From Endomychus coccineus (taxonomy: Eukaryota; Arthropoda; Insecta; Coleoptera; Endomychidae): DNA of 64,000 bases. Made by a program: the position numbers and the translations under genes. Positions 61,701 through 64,000 of this stretch are shown here, one piece after another. The stretch's first letter is position 1; the number at the start of each line of letters is the position of its first letter. Below the pieces are notes generated by a model. The model did no database searches. It worked only from the letters and a program-made list of their open reading frames with translations, and had not been told where the DNA came from. The stretch spans positions 157,640,388 to 157,704,387 of the forward strand of contig OY294068.1 of the NCBI GenBank assembly GCA_958510875.1, given 5' to 3'.

Positions 61701-64000
61701 GTTAAACATTATGGGGACTCTTCACCATCGATTGGAACGATTCACTAATGGCTTACTGAGTTTCGTTTTTTTTTCGTAGTATGACCACAAAGGACGCCGA
61801 ACGTTCTGGTCGTCTAATTGAGGTTACAACGCCAGAAATCGTCGATGAAATATCTGGTATGATATTGGATGATCGGCGAGTTAAAGTGCACGAGATTGCT
61901 GAGTCAAATATAGGAAAAAATCTGTAAAAAAAATTCTAGTCTACGGAATCTAATGAATGGGGCATCAATTGACGTGGAATTATGTCTAAAAAAAGGTTTC
62001 CACGTAAGCGTTTGGGGGTGTGGCTTACTGGCATTGCTGTACTCAAAAATGCATGTAAAAGATGCATTTTCCAAAAGGTATTTTTCAATTTGTGAAAGCT
62101 GGAACAATAATTGGTAAAATCAGCACAATTTCTCTTTTTGGGGTCGCTGAACACAAATTCGATGTCAAAAAAATGCTACGGTGCACCTGGTGCGCGGGAC
62201 ACCCGAGTCATCTACCTCTTCTTCGAGGATTAATTTCAAAAATGTAGGAATTGCTTCTGGTTTCATTAATCGGGGGTTTTCCGGGTCGCTGAACACAAAT
62301 TCGATGTCCAAAAAATGTTACGGTGCAACTGGTGCGCGTGACACCAGGGTCGTCTACCTCTTCTTCGAGGATTAATTTGAAAAATAACTGGGACTACACT
62401 GCAACGTTTTTTATAATCTTCATATTCAAAATTAGTGCGAATTTTTTTAATTAATCCTCGAAGAAGAAGTAGACGACCCGGGTGTCCCGCGCACTAAGTG
62501 CACCGTAGCATTTTTTGGACATCGAATTTGTGTTCAGCGACCCCAAAAACCTCCGACTAACGAAATTAAAAGCAATTCGTGCATTTTTAAGATTAATCCT
62601 CGAAGATAAGGTGGGCGACTTGGGTGTCCTGCGCACCAGGTGCATTTTTTGGACATCGAATCCGTGTTCAGAGACCCCAAAAACCCCCGAGAAGAGAAAT
62701 TGGGCTGTTTTTACTGATTATTGTTCTAGTTTTCACAAATTGAAAAAATACCTTTTGGAAAATGCATCTTTTACATCCATTTTTGAGTGCAGCAATGCAA
62801 GTAAGCCACACCCCCAAATGCTTACTAGTAGACTTTTTTTTAAACATAATACCACGTCGATTGACGCCTCATTCATTAAATTCCGTTGACTAGAATTTCT
62901 TTTCGAGATTTTGGCGATTTTTCGTCTATATTTTCTCGACTAATAAACCAAGTTGCGGAAATAAAAATACGAAAAAGAAAAATTTTAATATTTTAATTTA
63001 ATGCGCTTCAGGCTATTAGGAACGGTGATTTTGTATTTTTTTTCTCTATTAATACCGTTTTTTAGTATTTTATCATTCGTGTTCTGATTACTTTATTTAT
63101 TTTGTGTTACATCTATTTTATGTTGACAAAATGATATAAATGATGATGTTGACAGTACTACTAATTGTTATTGTTCATTTGTTCTATTTCTGATACAAGT
63201 TTTTCGCCTTCGTCGCTATTAATGCTTCATTCCTAATCCTACGATGGCCCACTAGAACCAAAGATAGTCTCTGCCCAAACCTTGCGTGTTCCCAAGAATT
63301 AATGCAACATTCAATTTTCAAGTTGCAGAGATTCATAAGAGATCAGAAATGTAGATTTTAAAACAAATCCGTGTAAAATTTGAATCGAAATAGTGAGAAC
63401 ATTATACTGCAATGAAATCAAATCAGAACAGAAAAACAGAAAAATTTATCTTATTTCAACAACATCGATCTATGAACGAATGATGTAATAGTGGCATTGA
63501 TTAATGTATATTGATCAATGATGGAACTAATGAATTTGCAGTCATAGCCTGGTTGATATGGTCGTTAGAGCATCTAGATAATTGCTCGTTAATGTTCTTT
63601 TTCTCGCGGTTAATCCAATCAAAAATACTTCACCTCATTGATATCACCGTATGGAGATTAGATCTCACTTGTTTCTGATAGATAGAAAATAAATTCGATT
63701 TTGTCGCAACCATACCCATTTCTTGAACAATACCCTTCATGGCTTGATAAATCTTATCTAGGTCTTCCACTGGATAGATATTCGGGACATCGCCAGAATT
63801 CAAAATGTTGTTTAAATCTTCCAAAAATGTCTCTTGTTTTATCTGGAATATAAAATGATTGAGGACAAGTTAATCCCTAAATTGGCTATCCAAAGTAGAG
63901 AAAATTTCTCAAATATCTTCTCTCGGTATCGTATCTATGTAATTATTGATTTTTTAGATTCGGTCTTACCTGCGTATCGGAAAACACGAACACCGATTCG
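10560..64000 (-). CDS. DNAH1: Axonemal dynein heavy chain, DNAH1-like, C-terminal 21 exons (gene-level entry)
   Basis: The 21 exons listed below join in frame into about 1,625 residues: the end of AAA4, stalk coiled coil 1, microtubule-binding domain, coiled coil 2, AAA5, AAA6 and the C-terminal domain. The upstream two thirds (tail, linker, AAA1-AAA4) must lie beyond 64000. Dynein heavy chains are ATP-driven minus-end motors; DNAH1 is an inner-arm chain of motile cilia and sperm flagella. The C-terminus ([20 protein letters not shown], then [18 protein letters not shown]) fits DNAH1 better than other paralogs as I remember them. Introns range from 53 nt to about 11 kb, and the long ones are full of transposons. 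Confidence 0.88.
11005..11125 (-). CDS. DNAH1: Dynein heavy chain exon 20 (C-terminal domain)
   Basis: Encodes [20 protein letters not shown] then [20 protein letters not shown], the DG.Y(V/I).GL(F/Y)L(E/D)GARW block with Cys in place of the usual Ala before RW. It ends with one base of a Glu codon. Confidence 0.93.
11126..14923 (-). other. Dynein intron 19 (3.8 kb)
   Basis: AT-rich intron. The 13.57-14.52 kb part is a transposase relic (listed separately). From 11.13 to about 12.75 kb I see nothing recognisable. From about 12.76 to 13.56 kb the sequence is richer in G and C, with no identifiable gene. Confidence 0.6.
13570..14518 (-). pseudogene. Mariner-like transposase relic with DUF4817-type N-terminus
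   Basis: The minus strand reads [12 protein letters not shown]...[26 protein letters not shown], the helix-turn-helix start of DUF4817-type IS630/mariner transposases. After several stops it reads [18 protein letters not shown] and [20 protein letters not shown], the third catalytic Asp block and the usual C-terminal lead. The first two catalytic Asp positions are obscured by frameshifts. Inactive remnant inside a dynein intron. Confidence 0.8.
14924..15105 (-). CDS. DNAH1: Dynein heavy chain exon 19 (C-terminal domain)
   Basis: Encodes [20 protein letters not shown] then [20 protein letters not shown] and [19 protein letters not shown]. The FW(I/L)SGF(Y/F)FPQ.FLT..LQN(F/Y)ARKY block is diagnostic. 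Confidence 0.95.
15458..15640 (+). pseudogene. Unassigned basic reading-frame tail
   Basis: The plus strand reads [20 protein letters not shown] then [20 protein letters not shown] and a basic end ([13 protein letters not shown]) before TAA. I do not recognise the family. The composition and clean stop suggest the C-terminus of an integrated element's protein rather than chance. It lies just upstream of the Penelope-type repeat but need not belong to it. Confidence 0.3.
15821..16040 (-). mobile_element. Penelope-type terminal repeat fragment (copy 1)
   Basis: About 220 bases from TGACCCAGTATGAATTATAT to the CCGAAACGAACAGAAAC block are shared with 28565-28805, which abuts Penelope-like coding remnants. 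The shared block ACTAATTGTAT.AGCACAAAG and CGTCCTTATCGCAC is nearly identical. On the minus strand it contains GGTCGTGAGACCGAAAC, resembling stem II and the GAAAC core of hammerhead ribozymes known from Penelope-like elements, although the CUGAUGA box is degenerate here. Confidence 0.6.
16363..16589 (-). CDS. DNAH1: Dynein heavy chain exon 18 (C-terminal domain)
   Basis: Encodes [20 protein letters not shown] then [32 protein letters not shown] and [15 protein letters not shown], the QE..RYN.LL..I...L..L..A(L/I)KGL(V/I)VMS..LE and P..W...(A/S)YPSLKPL blocks. Confidence 0.95.
17755..17882. repeat. Repeat block resembling the 62-kb foldback units
   Basis: CGGGGGTTTTTGAGGTTGCTGAACACGAAT with a following inverted GGACGCC-type hairpin (GGGCGTCCTGACGCCC) and ending in GAAATTAATTT resembles the layout of the units in the 61.9-62.9 kb foldback element (GGGTTTTCCGGGTCGCTGAACACAAATTCGAT ... 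GAGGATTAATTT). Nearby GAGGTCCCCTTGGACCTC is another perfect hairpin. It is probably a diverged relative. Confidence 0.4.
18059..22027 (-). CDS. Copia-type Gag-Pol polyprotein, intact (1,322 aa)
   Basis: A single open frame. In order: gag region ([16 protein letters not shown] near residue 18); zinc knuckle [14 protein letters not shown] (about 238); aspartic protease [14 protein letters not shown] (about 299); integrase with HQWHRRLGH...CENCLKGKL zinc finger, [19 protein letters not shown] and [14 protein letters not shown] (D,D,E triad); reverse transcriptase [20 protein letters not shown] and [13 protein letters not shown] (YVDD box); RNase [21 protein letters not shown] and [10 protein letters not shown]. 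The protease-integrase-RT-RNaseH order defines Ty1/copia. No stop or frameshift is seen, so it inserted recently. A second Met at codon 5 could also be the start. Confidence 0.97.
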   Translation of the reverse strand: MVYNMTQDSSRLNITLLNGGNYIFWKAKLKAVFVRDDLWEIVSEPKPEMVNDEWKKKNNKAMACITLSIEDGQLIHYAHLNDAYDAWQALSKKYERSTFGSRLYLRRKLYGIQYRGGPMSTHIDAIMEVVGLLRGSGKALEDEEVVAVLLVSLPESFSGLVTALEGRDEADLTVEYVTGKILDEYERRAEASESGKGDTQVALRSTATGSNKVSRSFKNKTERSDKVNKNHKETRVCYYCQKPGHLKVDCYRFKRVQDQQKSVGTESAKSLIEGKSSNKESYTTFKAQDQSGSAIIRGWCIDSGATSHMTNDRNFFSSIRKTTATVFLADGSSVSAAGVGEGLLHCNLPKGGKQVQLKNVLYIPQLDDGLISVKRVTEQGYRVIFERDKCGIYKDQEIIAEARSNGNLFRLETVIPTTVNLAKEAVCLHQWHRRLGHRDPVAIKRLINENLATGIQVSACSQEVVCENCLKGKLTQTKFPDSNRREEAPLRLIHSDLCGPMQTSTPSGNRYFLTLIDDHSRFTVVRLIKSKDEVAGVVREYIAQMSTRFERKPIAIRTDNGKEYVSQELRDFLKKEGIQHQVTVPYTPQQNGVAERKNRSLTESAKCMLLDAGLHNRFWGEAVLMATYLQNRLTNRSIDKTPVELFTGMKPDLSHVRVFGSKVFSLVPKQKRRKWDDKAEEGVLVGYDGNTKGYRILDPKTSKVWISRSVRIIEKGTEHPVLVGSTYTEGVIDIIPHSAATMEGVQVDMSEADEDTQNSGEEVTGHSSDKYDDAPESSEVQIRVSKRSNKNVPPVRLTYKVHADHVREPKSWNEMLQMTQREQSLWFAAAEQEILSLNQYRVWELAKLPPGMKSISCKWVFKAKLDGNGHIHTYKARLVARGFSQIFGEDYDETFAPVVKHETIRVLFVIAALRSLYVRQLDVKSAYLNGELIEDIYMEQPQGFEEPGQENKVLKLRKSLYGLKQSARVWNKRAGEVFLEIGFQQGNADQCLYSRKENDGSITYVLLYVDDVLVAGKSEESTEKVSRKLQDYFDIKDLGCVSHYLGIQVERQADGSFLLNQRTKITKMLENYGLTEPKPAATPMETSFMSAETSTSTELGNNTSYRKAIGSLLYIATVSRPDIAVAVSLLSRRVEKPTQQDWNAVKRVMRYLASTVDKKLRLSSNGSLELKCFADADWAGDRTDRKSTSGYVFLLGEGAVVWSSRKQASVAMSSTEAEYVATSFASRELLWIRQLLVDMYISVDGPTTMYEDNQGCIRLIESSNSGARTKHIDVCYHQIRDLREKGIIDVLYCPSSDMLADLFTKPLAREPFRRMLILLGLQ
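22101..22299 (-). repeat. 5' LTR of the copia element
   Basis: Begins TGTTGGAAAGCGCTTGCC and ends TTTTCATCA directly before the primer-binding site, giving about 199 bp with TG...CA ends. It contains GTATAAG (TATA-like) and CAATAAAT (poly(A) signal). Confidence 0.75.
22421..22689 (-). CDS. DNAH1: Dynein heavy chain exon 17 (C-terminal domain)
   Basis: Encodes [20 protein letters not shown] then [19 protein letters not shown] and [19 protein letters not shown]. The P..(F/Y)G(L/M)H.NA(D/N)I motif is diagnostic. The donor GTAAGT leaves two bases of a Lys codon. Confidence 0.94.
22690..23551 (-). other. Dynein intron 16 (0.86 kb)
   Basis: Contains an unassigned minus-strand open frame of about 109 codons (23185-22856) with hydrophobic and proline-rich stretches. 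Exons 16 and 17 join in frame across it, so it is probably not coding for the dynein. Confidence 0.4.
23552..24136 (-). CDS. DNAH1: Dynein heavy chain exon 16 (AAA6 to C-terminal region)
   Basis: The 195 codons start [17 protein letters not shown] and contain [60 protein letters not shown] and [15 protein letters not shown]. All are textbook C-terminal dynein motor blocks. The ends are phase 0. Confidence 0.95.
24137..24482 (-). other. Dynein intron 15 (346 bp)
   Basis: AT-rich; nothing recognisable. Confidence 0.7.
24483..24849 (-). CDS. DNAH1: Dynein heavy chain exon 15 (AAA6)
   Basis: Encodes [20 protein letters not shown] then [40 protein letters not shown] and [18 protein letters not shown]. 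These are the invariant LR.LRPD(K/R)...A, PL(I/V)F(V/I)LS.G(T/S)DP and [10 protein letters not shown] blocks. Confidence 0.95.
24850..26183 (-). other. Dynein intron 14 (1.3 kb)
   Basis: AT-rich with no recognisable gene or element. Confidence 0.6.
26184..26338 (-). CDS. DNAH1: Dynein heavy chain exon 14 (AAA6)
   Basis: Encodes [20 protein letters not shown] then [20 protein letters not shown] and SQEPQ, matching NP.P.WLS.KSW.EI...LP.F......F......W...(Y/F)(D/E)S.EP. It ends with two bases of an Arg codon. Confidence 0.92.
26392..26585 (-). CDS. DNAH1: Dynein heavy chain exon 13 (AAA6)
   Basis: Encodes [20 protein letters not shown] then [14 protein letters not shown] and FLAGGPLPV. The F(T/S)(Y/F)S(L/V)Y.N(V/I)CRSLFE.HKL.F.FL motif is diagnostic. 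The intron to exon 14 is only 53 nt. Confidence 0.93.
26586..27456 (-). other. Dynein intron 12 (0.87 kb)
   Basis: Contains hAT transposon remnants (next entry) and otherwise nothing recognised. Confidence 0.6.
26790..27125 (+). pseudogene. hAT transposase C-terminus and terminal repeat remnant
   Basis: The plus strand reads [20 protein letters not shown] then [14 protein letters not shown], the C-terminal dimerisation segment of hAT transposases (P..(S/T)T..CE.GFS.L..IKTK.RN.L). The sequence near 27090-27125 (AAAGTTTGAGAAGCACTGAT) resembles a hAT inverted terminal end. It is a 3' fragment only. Confidence 0.65.
27457..27652 (-). CDS. DNAH1: Dynein heavy chain exon 12 (AAA6)
   Basis: Encodes [20 protein letters not shown] then [20 protein letters not shown] and [15 protein letters not shown], the R..Y.PVA.R...L(F/Y)F.(L/I).(D/N)L...[10 protein letters not shown] block. 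The donor was placed at ACAT-GTGGGT because it gives the in-frame TEKTSDISQR junction. Confidence 0.92.
27793..28018 (-). CDS. DNAH1: Dynein heavy chain exon 11 (AAA5 to AAA6)
   Basis: Encodes [20 protein letters not shown] then [16 protein letters not shown] and [18 protein letters not shown], the classical GLEDQLL..VV..ERPDLE...L(E/K).LED.IL..L..S.G block. Phases on both sides fit. Confidence 0.94.
28251..28410 (+). pseudogene. Penelope-like GIY-YIG endonuclease fragment
   Basis: The plus strand reads [20 protein letters not shown] then [20 protein letters not shown] and HILNTSHTI. This is the Cys-rich GIY-YIG endonuclease found at the C-terminus of Penelope-like proteins ((L/Y)(Y/V)(I/V)GQT.R....R..EH). 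It lies in the opposite direction to the larger element B beside it. Confidence 0.75.
28565..28805 (-). mobile_element. Penelope-type terminal repeat (copy 2) with hammerhead-like core
   Basis: Shares about 220 bases with 15821-16040. On the minus strand 28677-28653 reads CTGATGATGGTCGTGAAACC followed by GAAAC, which fits the CUGAUGA and GAAAC boxes of a hammerhead ribozyme around a short stem. Hammerheads are known in the pseudo-LTRs of Penelope-like elements. The minus orientation agrees with element B. Confidence 0.55.
28830..29584 (-). pseudogene. Penelope-like element B, 3' half (broken)
   Basis: The minus strand from 29572 reads [20 protein letters not shown] (RT catalytic YVDD), then INFLDMNI and [20 protein letters not shown], with in-frame stops. 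It is the direct continuation of the fragment at 33230-34293, from which it is separated by element A. No intact endonuclease domain can be read. Old and inactive. Confidence 0.8.
29573..29584. repeat. 12-bp target-site duplication, left copy
   Basis: AACTTATAACAG occurs here and at 33230-33241, immediately bordering element A. Confidence 0.85.
29738..30793 (-). pseudogene. Element A inverted partial copy, C-terminal half
   Basis: The last 330 or so codons, from YVDDVIACY through the GIY-YIG domain, are repeated on the minus strand with no difference that I can see in the protein. The frame upstream of YVDD (LLFLDR...) is junction sequence. It lacks the N-terminal two thirds of the RT and is a 5'-truncated copy. 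Confidence 0.88.
30733..33035 (+). CDS. Penelope-like reverse transcriptase / GIY-YIG endonuclease, element A main copy
   Basis: The frame is open from the palindrome junction with no ATG near its start (the track up to about 30939 reads [19 protein letters not shown]...), so the native N-terminus is missing. RT motifs follow: [66 protein letters not shown] and [13 protein letters not shown]. The GIY-YIG domain is [20 protein letters not shown] then [13 protein letters not shown], ending [11 protein letters not shown] and TGA. RT plus GIY-YIG defines Penelope-like elements. No internal stops, so it is young. Confidence 0.93.
33230..33241. repeat. 12-bp target-site duplication, right copy
   Basis: AACTTATAACAG, identical to 29573-29584. 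Confidence 0.85.
33230..34293 (-). pseudogene. Penelope-like element B, 5' half (broken)
   Basis: The minus strand reads [20 protein letters not shown], a frame break near 34030, then [40 protein letters not shown] and [11 protein letters not shown], a stop near 33548, then [13 protein letters not shown] and [20 protein letters not shown]. These are the N-terminal RT motifs of a Penelope-like protein different from element A. Removing element A and one duplication joins ESVIS to [15 protein letters not shown] in frame. Confidence 0.82.
34767..35345. repeat. Two ~300-bp GC-rich tandem units with covarying hairpins
   Basis: Unit 1 (about 34767-35065) and unit 2 (about 35070-35345) share blocks in the same order at a spacing near 301. 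Hairpin 1 has 9-bp perfect stems in both: GGTGAACTG/CAGTTCACC (34827-34855) and GGTAAACGA/TCGTTTACC (35128-35156). Three pairs differ by changes on both sides, around a conserved loop core GCACCACAT. Hairpin 2 pairs CCACG with CGTGG (34863-34921) or CCACGG with CCGTGG (35165-35222) around GTGCCTTC.TATCC and ATTCACGG. A third stem near CTATTCC/GGAATAG also has a changed but pairing partner. This looks like a structured RNA; identity unknown, possibly a retrotransposon 5' leader. Confidence 0.6.
35397..35707 (-). CDS. DNAH1: Dynein heavy chain exon 10 (AAA5)
   Basis: Encodes [20 protein letters not shown] then [20 protein letters not shown] and [20 protein letters not shown], the conserved AAA5 core (G.P(V/L)L.ENVGE.LDP.L.P(V/L)L), ending VNFTLVS plus two bases. 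It is an island between a GC-rich repeat unit and a broken LINE. Confidence 0.94.
35825..36167 (+). pseudogene. Non-LTR retrotransposon RT fragment, 5' part
   Basis: The plus strand reads [20 protein letters not shown] then [20 protein letters not shown] and [11 protein letters not shown], followed after a stop by [12 protein letters not shown]. These are RT motifs of insect non-LTR elements (PISLTSFLLKT.ER...R.IR and GKSTETALH). Stops and frameshifts make it inactive. It is interrupted by the MITE at 36168. Confidence 0.75.
36314..36318. repeat. Gypsy target-site duplication, left
   Basis: ATATA, repeated at 44136-44140. Confidence 0.75.
36319..37929 (-). repeat. 3' LTR of gypsy element
   Basis: Minus-strand ends are TGTTATGATTTC and TTAGTTAATAA. 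It lies between the purine tract and the ATATA duplication. Near its end it carries two related copies of a motif AAACTC..AAGAGTTTA. Confidence 0.9.
38018..41071 (-). CDS. Gypsy Pol polyprotein
   Basis: The frame is open from the end of gag (about 41071) in the -1 frame and has no ATG there, so it is probably made by ribosomal frameshifting. In order: aspartic protease [14 protein letters not shown] (about 40.91 kb); [22 protein letters not shown] and [15 protein letters not shown] (YIDD box); RNase [17 protein letters not shown]; integrase zinc finger [13 protein letters not shown]...CDICQRAKP with catalytic [20 protein letters not shown] and [14 protein letters not shown]. The RT-RNaseH-integrase order defines Ty3/gypsy. 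No stops within. Confidence 0.93.
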   Translation of the reverse strand, partial: FLRKHEYHVNVLYEHQREYIDYEQQREENESIGLIKLKGFLKGKEVEITCDTGSELSLIREELLSEIKLTNQLKIPKVELVNISGKKITEVSKMITEHIIIGKSSLEMQLFVVPNMKLDIVMGTDELEKHGIIIDYEEKEIKLLDEIIKIGKGENENIDRPNEGCNIINAVERKDSSRNLNEIISQMKISEKYRGIISEIISQHKGLIIDETRIASNYIHKFQVKEIENFKSKNYPIPYKYIEDVRKKIGEMLEQDIIERSKTKYINPIVIAKKSNGDIRLCLDARTLNRLSVPQYEAPKNIESIFGRIIKAQIFSKVDLRHSFWLIPLHESCRDYTGFMIDGEVYRFKVTPFGIQSACSALVRSMNQILNKFEIFVVHYIDDILIFSRTVEEHKDHIKLVLNELDIAGLKINIEKCEFYKTEIKFLGYKLTREGLEMDEDRLDVIKNFKRPTNLKTLRGFLGLINYFKRLIPDLSQKEIPLVELLKKGVKWKWDNERHEAFQNLKDIFIKKLKVYHAQYDKPFILRTDASKQRFSGVLLQKQNNEEVPISFVSRMTKVHEKNYSVTELELTSIFKNKFVNSRIQRWILLLQEYDFEIKHIPGKLNIIADTLTREEGNLKIDKRKYKVGANILLEVRGLFSLESIKNNQSTLSEKDKKKCKIKEGVYLQDIGRKELYRINQDLTLKILNHLHSEFNHIGARKMWLIFRENYIGKGDYQIAKEITKKCDICQRAKPKNIINHNLAKSIIVKECLEIVAIDFLSELIVTEKGNRHILVVVDLFSKYIKLYACKTTKSREVMHKLENYFEEIGRPRKLITDNATYFKNIRFKYFCKRNLIFHQLTSIRHPQSNPSERYIQEVIKYLRISCEDKHRQWDESISRVEKCLNHCPNTTTEKTPVLIMKGEEPDRKWLDENSVERNEILKDISNRLERNARKYMNRQMRKRGRLIKFEIGELVIVRAMRVTNNKKNICGKLCFAFEGPYVVMNENAENSYELMNPENGKIRGIFNIDQIYKYNY
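41065..42432 (-). CDS. Gypsy Gag protein (455 aa)
   Basis: It starts at ATG 42432, 93 bases inside the 5' LTR edge. A long coiled-coil N-terminal half (residues about 35-175, many E/K/N/R heptads) precedes a retrotransposon-gag core ([20 protein letters not shown] ... [20 protein letters not shown]) and a C-terminal tail rich in N, R, Q and Y (about 345-455). No CCHC zinc knuckle is present; the basic Asn/Arg-rich tail may bind RNA instead. The stop TAA overlaps a TTTTT run where pol begins in the -1 frame. Confidence 0.88.
   Translation of the reverse strand: MEGDRQRTPELIGFDQEGEMISAERPPIIDSQSQIMRLLESLNLKANETKETNAKIEQGMSEIRDELKRVNDKFDKRTEEIMRIVETEKKEIRQHVEESIDNKLEEYNSFVNRKFNNVEKEIDIMENRMNDMGKNIEENVNVNVQSMKENQEKMINEQDERIKRIENRSEERMNIEYRNVGHENTIKFNGNIKLLHPCIFVKDLKNEIQYERNIERMKKLIRERLVDEPLLWFNCKERELNSLDEFIDEFLNNFWGENEQSKCRERLYFRKYIEGTRKSMSAYALSLYNEAQYLEPKMREEEIVLYISRQYRSQISEAIAIANIKNMNQLLSYLNRIDNKDNIGTRQQNGYNDNRNNYRGNQNYNNRFQNNNYQNNFRNRDNRNQNYYNRENRYNGNNANQNRNRYRDNRSQNNNNNRNNSRNENNQREVNCSRIESNMEREDSSSQNNQQNQDF
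42525..44135 (-). repeat. 5' LTR of gypsy element
   Basis: Same length as the 3' LTR. It is followed on the minus strand by TTGTCGCTCAAACGTGAGGC, the likely primer-binding region. A very similar string, TTGTCACCACAACGTGGGGC, lies about 55 bases earlier inside the LTR. Confidence 0.9.
44765..45720 (+). pseudogene. Non-LTR retrotransposon, 3' part
   Basis: The plus strand reads [20 protein letters not shown] then [58 protein letters not shown] and [20 protein letters not shown]. This is the thumb and C-terminal region of insect non-LTR elements (VKFLG(V/I)(I/L)LD.KL.W..H and RLQRLA...I.GAMR.TPT). It is the far side of the fragment at 35825-36167, with internal deletion. The 3' end is near GATTAAGCTCCTCCCCCTCA. 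Confidence 0.78.
45721..46747. other. Intron segment without identified content
   Basis: AT-rich. An open frame at 46312-46557 has no recognisable motif. Confidence 0.5.
46748..47404 (-). CDS. DNAH1: Dynein heavy chain exon 9 (CC2, strut, AAA5)
   Basis: The 219 codons start [17 protein letters not shown], pass through coiled coil 2 ([20 protein letters not shown]...), the strut ([16 protein letters not shown]) and [18 protein letters not shown], then AAA5 [20 protein letters not shown] and end QANKWVKNM. This is the longest exon in the window and sits beside the 11-kb intron holding the gypsy stack. Confidence 0.95.
47698..48985. mobile_element. THAP-domain DNA transposon relic
   Basis: The inverted ends share CGGTCGTACATACAG.TCTGGGAACTC (47709-47735 and about 48930-48958). 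Inside, near the left end, a broken THAP domain is readable. This combination suggests a P-element-like family. Most of the transposase is missing, and a palindromic AAACGAG-type repeat lies at about 48.10-48.23 kb. Confidence 0.6.
47905..48085 (+). pseudogene. THAP zinc-finger fragment
   Basis: ATG at 47905 reads [16 protein letters not shown] then a stop. A shifted frame reads [18 protein letters not shown], and a third reads [18 protein letters not shown] before a GTAAGT donor-like site. C-x4-C, FPKD..(I/L)RK.W and VC together are the THAP (C2CH) signature; the final His is replaced by Glu. Two frameshifts make it inactive. Confidence 0.65.
49880..50670. mobile_element. Foldback element with ~280-bp inverted arms
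   Basis: The arms at about 49880-50165 and 50398-50670 are inverted copies (CTCACTAA.TTGTA...TATGGAAAAC, GTCAAATAT, GATCAG, TTACATTGAAAAA). The outer ends read GTCTCACTAA like some mariner termini. The central part of about 230 bp has no coding signal. Probably a MITE. Confidence 0.75.
53148..53336 (-). CDS. DNAH1: Dynein heavy chain exon 8 (microtubule-binding domain)
   Basis: Encodes [20 protein letters not shown] then [20 protein letters not shown], the DYW...LLxDP..FL..L..FDK block of the microtubule-binding domain, ending PAKISK at a phase-0 GTGAAT donor. Confidence 0.93.
53393..53547 (-). CDS. DNAH1: Dynein heavy chain exon 7 (CC1 to microtubule-binding domain)
   Basis: Encodes [20 protein letters not shown] then [20 protein letters not shown], the entry into the microtubule-binding domain with the conserved (D/E)I.E(I/V)(K/R)S...(R/K)PP motif. 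The intron to exon 8 is only 56 nt. Confidence 0.93.
53625..53730 (-). CDS. DNAH1: Dynein heavy chain exon 6 (stalk coiled coil 1)
   Basis: Encodes [20 protein letters not shown] then [11 protein letters not shown], the second half of CC1 with the conserved (Q/E)AIAxxAQxDL motif. One base of the following Asp codon is included. Confidence 0.92.
53731..54656 (-). other. Dynein intron 5 (0.93 kb)
   Basis: Includes a hAT-like terminal sequence at about 54058-54085 (GGTGGTTTCCAACCTTTTTG). Otherwise nothing recognised. Confidence 0.5.
54657..54787 (-). CDS. DNAH1: Dynein heavy chain exon 5 (stalk coiled coil 1)
   Basis: Forty-three codons of heptad-like helix ([20 protein letters not shown] and MIKKIAEDT) form the first half of stalk helix CC1. 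The TGCAG acceptor and GTGAGT donor are clear. Confidence 0.92.
54904..54954. repeat. Inverted repeat hairpin
   Basis: AAATAAAATAATTATT is followed after about 18 bases by its exact inverted complement. Confidence 0.7.
55668..56448 (+). repeat. 781-bp tandem duplication, copy 1
   Basis: Begins ACGCTTCCTGATATATC and ends in ACATCCCA. It is followed immediately by copy 2 with no difference I could see. Confidence 0.92.
56449..57229 (+). repeat. 781-bp tandem duplication, copy 2
   Basis: Same sequence as copy 1, then the retroelement continues with GCAGCTCCTCATAATC. Both copies carry the same frameshifts, so the duplication is younger than the decay of the element. Confidence 0.92.
57982..58231 (-). 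CDS. DNAH1: Dynein heavy chain exon 4 (AAA4 to stalk)
   Basis: Encodes [15 protein letters not shown]... and [20 protein letters not shown], the conserved segment just before the stalk, ending RLKI plus one base of a Gly codon. Phase matches exon 5. Confidence 0.93.
58935..59335. repeat. Diverged tandem repeat, ~197-bp unit, two copies
   Basis: The blocks ATTATAAGTAGGA, AAGTGATTTGT.AATAAGGGAT, AAAGAAAGGAGT.TAGAAA and TTACGCAAAAAA occur in the same order at a spacing near 195-200 bases. Confidence 0.75.
59992..60350 (+). pseudogene. Non-LTR retrotransposon 3' fragment (same family as 55-57 kb)
   Basis: The plus strand reads [20 protein letters not shown] then [40 protein letters not shown] and [14 protein letters not shown], the C-terminus of the Jockey-like family. 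Compared with the 57-kb copy it lacks about 35 bases after GAGGTCCATT. Confidence 0.8.
60757..60859 (-). CDS. DNAH1: Dynein heavy chain exon 3 (AAA4 end)
   Basis: The exon completes the split Ser and encodes [20 protein letters not shown] then [15 protein letters not shown], the universal end-of-AAA4 block ([15 protein letters not shown]). The GTAAGT donor is strong. Confidence 0.93.
61459..61926 (+). pseudogene. Mariner 5' fragment with transposase N-terminus
   Basis: It starts TA-CGAGGGCAAGGTAAAAAG (mariner-like terminus). After a leader, ATG 61639 reads [12 protein letters not shown]; a shifted frame reads YGDSSPSI.T and then [20 protein letters not shown] and [13 protein letters not shown]. 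This is the paired helix-turn-helix half of irritans/SETMAR-type mariner transposases. It is cut off before the catalytic domain where the next foldback element begins. Confidence 0.8.
61929..62902. mobile_element. Foldback element with internal direct repeats
   Basis: The arms at about 61929-62395 and 62440-62902 are inverted copies, with outer parts AAATTCTAGTC.ACGGAAT and GGGGGTGTGGCTTACT. Each arm holds two copies of a ~135-bp unit containing GCTGAACACAAATTCGATGT, CAAAAAATG.TACGGTGCA and CTCTTCTTCGAGGATTAATT: about 62147-62242 and 62283-62386, and inverted at about 62452-62545 and 62600-62680. No coding signal. It abuts and probably truncated the mariner fragment. Confidence 0.78.
63634..63842 (-). 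CDS. DNAH1: Dynein heavy chain exon 2 (AAA4)
   Basis: A TTCCAG acceptor precedes [20 protein letters not shown], the highly conserved AAA4 block with ILNSG(D/E)VPN, and the exon ends NLHTVISM plus two bases of a split Ser codon. The intron to exon 1 is 127 nt. Confidence 0.93.
63970..64000 (-). CDS. DNAH1: Dynein heavy chain exon 1 of window (partial, AAA4)
   Basis: The last 31 nt of an exon that continues past the window edge encode [10 protein letters not shown], matching the AAA4 strand usually written FLFTDTQ. It ends in phase 0 at a GT donor (63969-63968). Confidence 0.85.

Noticed and set aside
62181..62645. Similar peptides ([12 protein letters not shown]) on both strands suggesting a duplicated gene
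   Set aside because: The frames are by-products of the inverted 135-bp repeats in the foldback element, with no start context or conservation.
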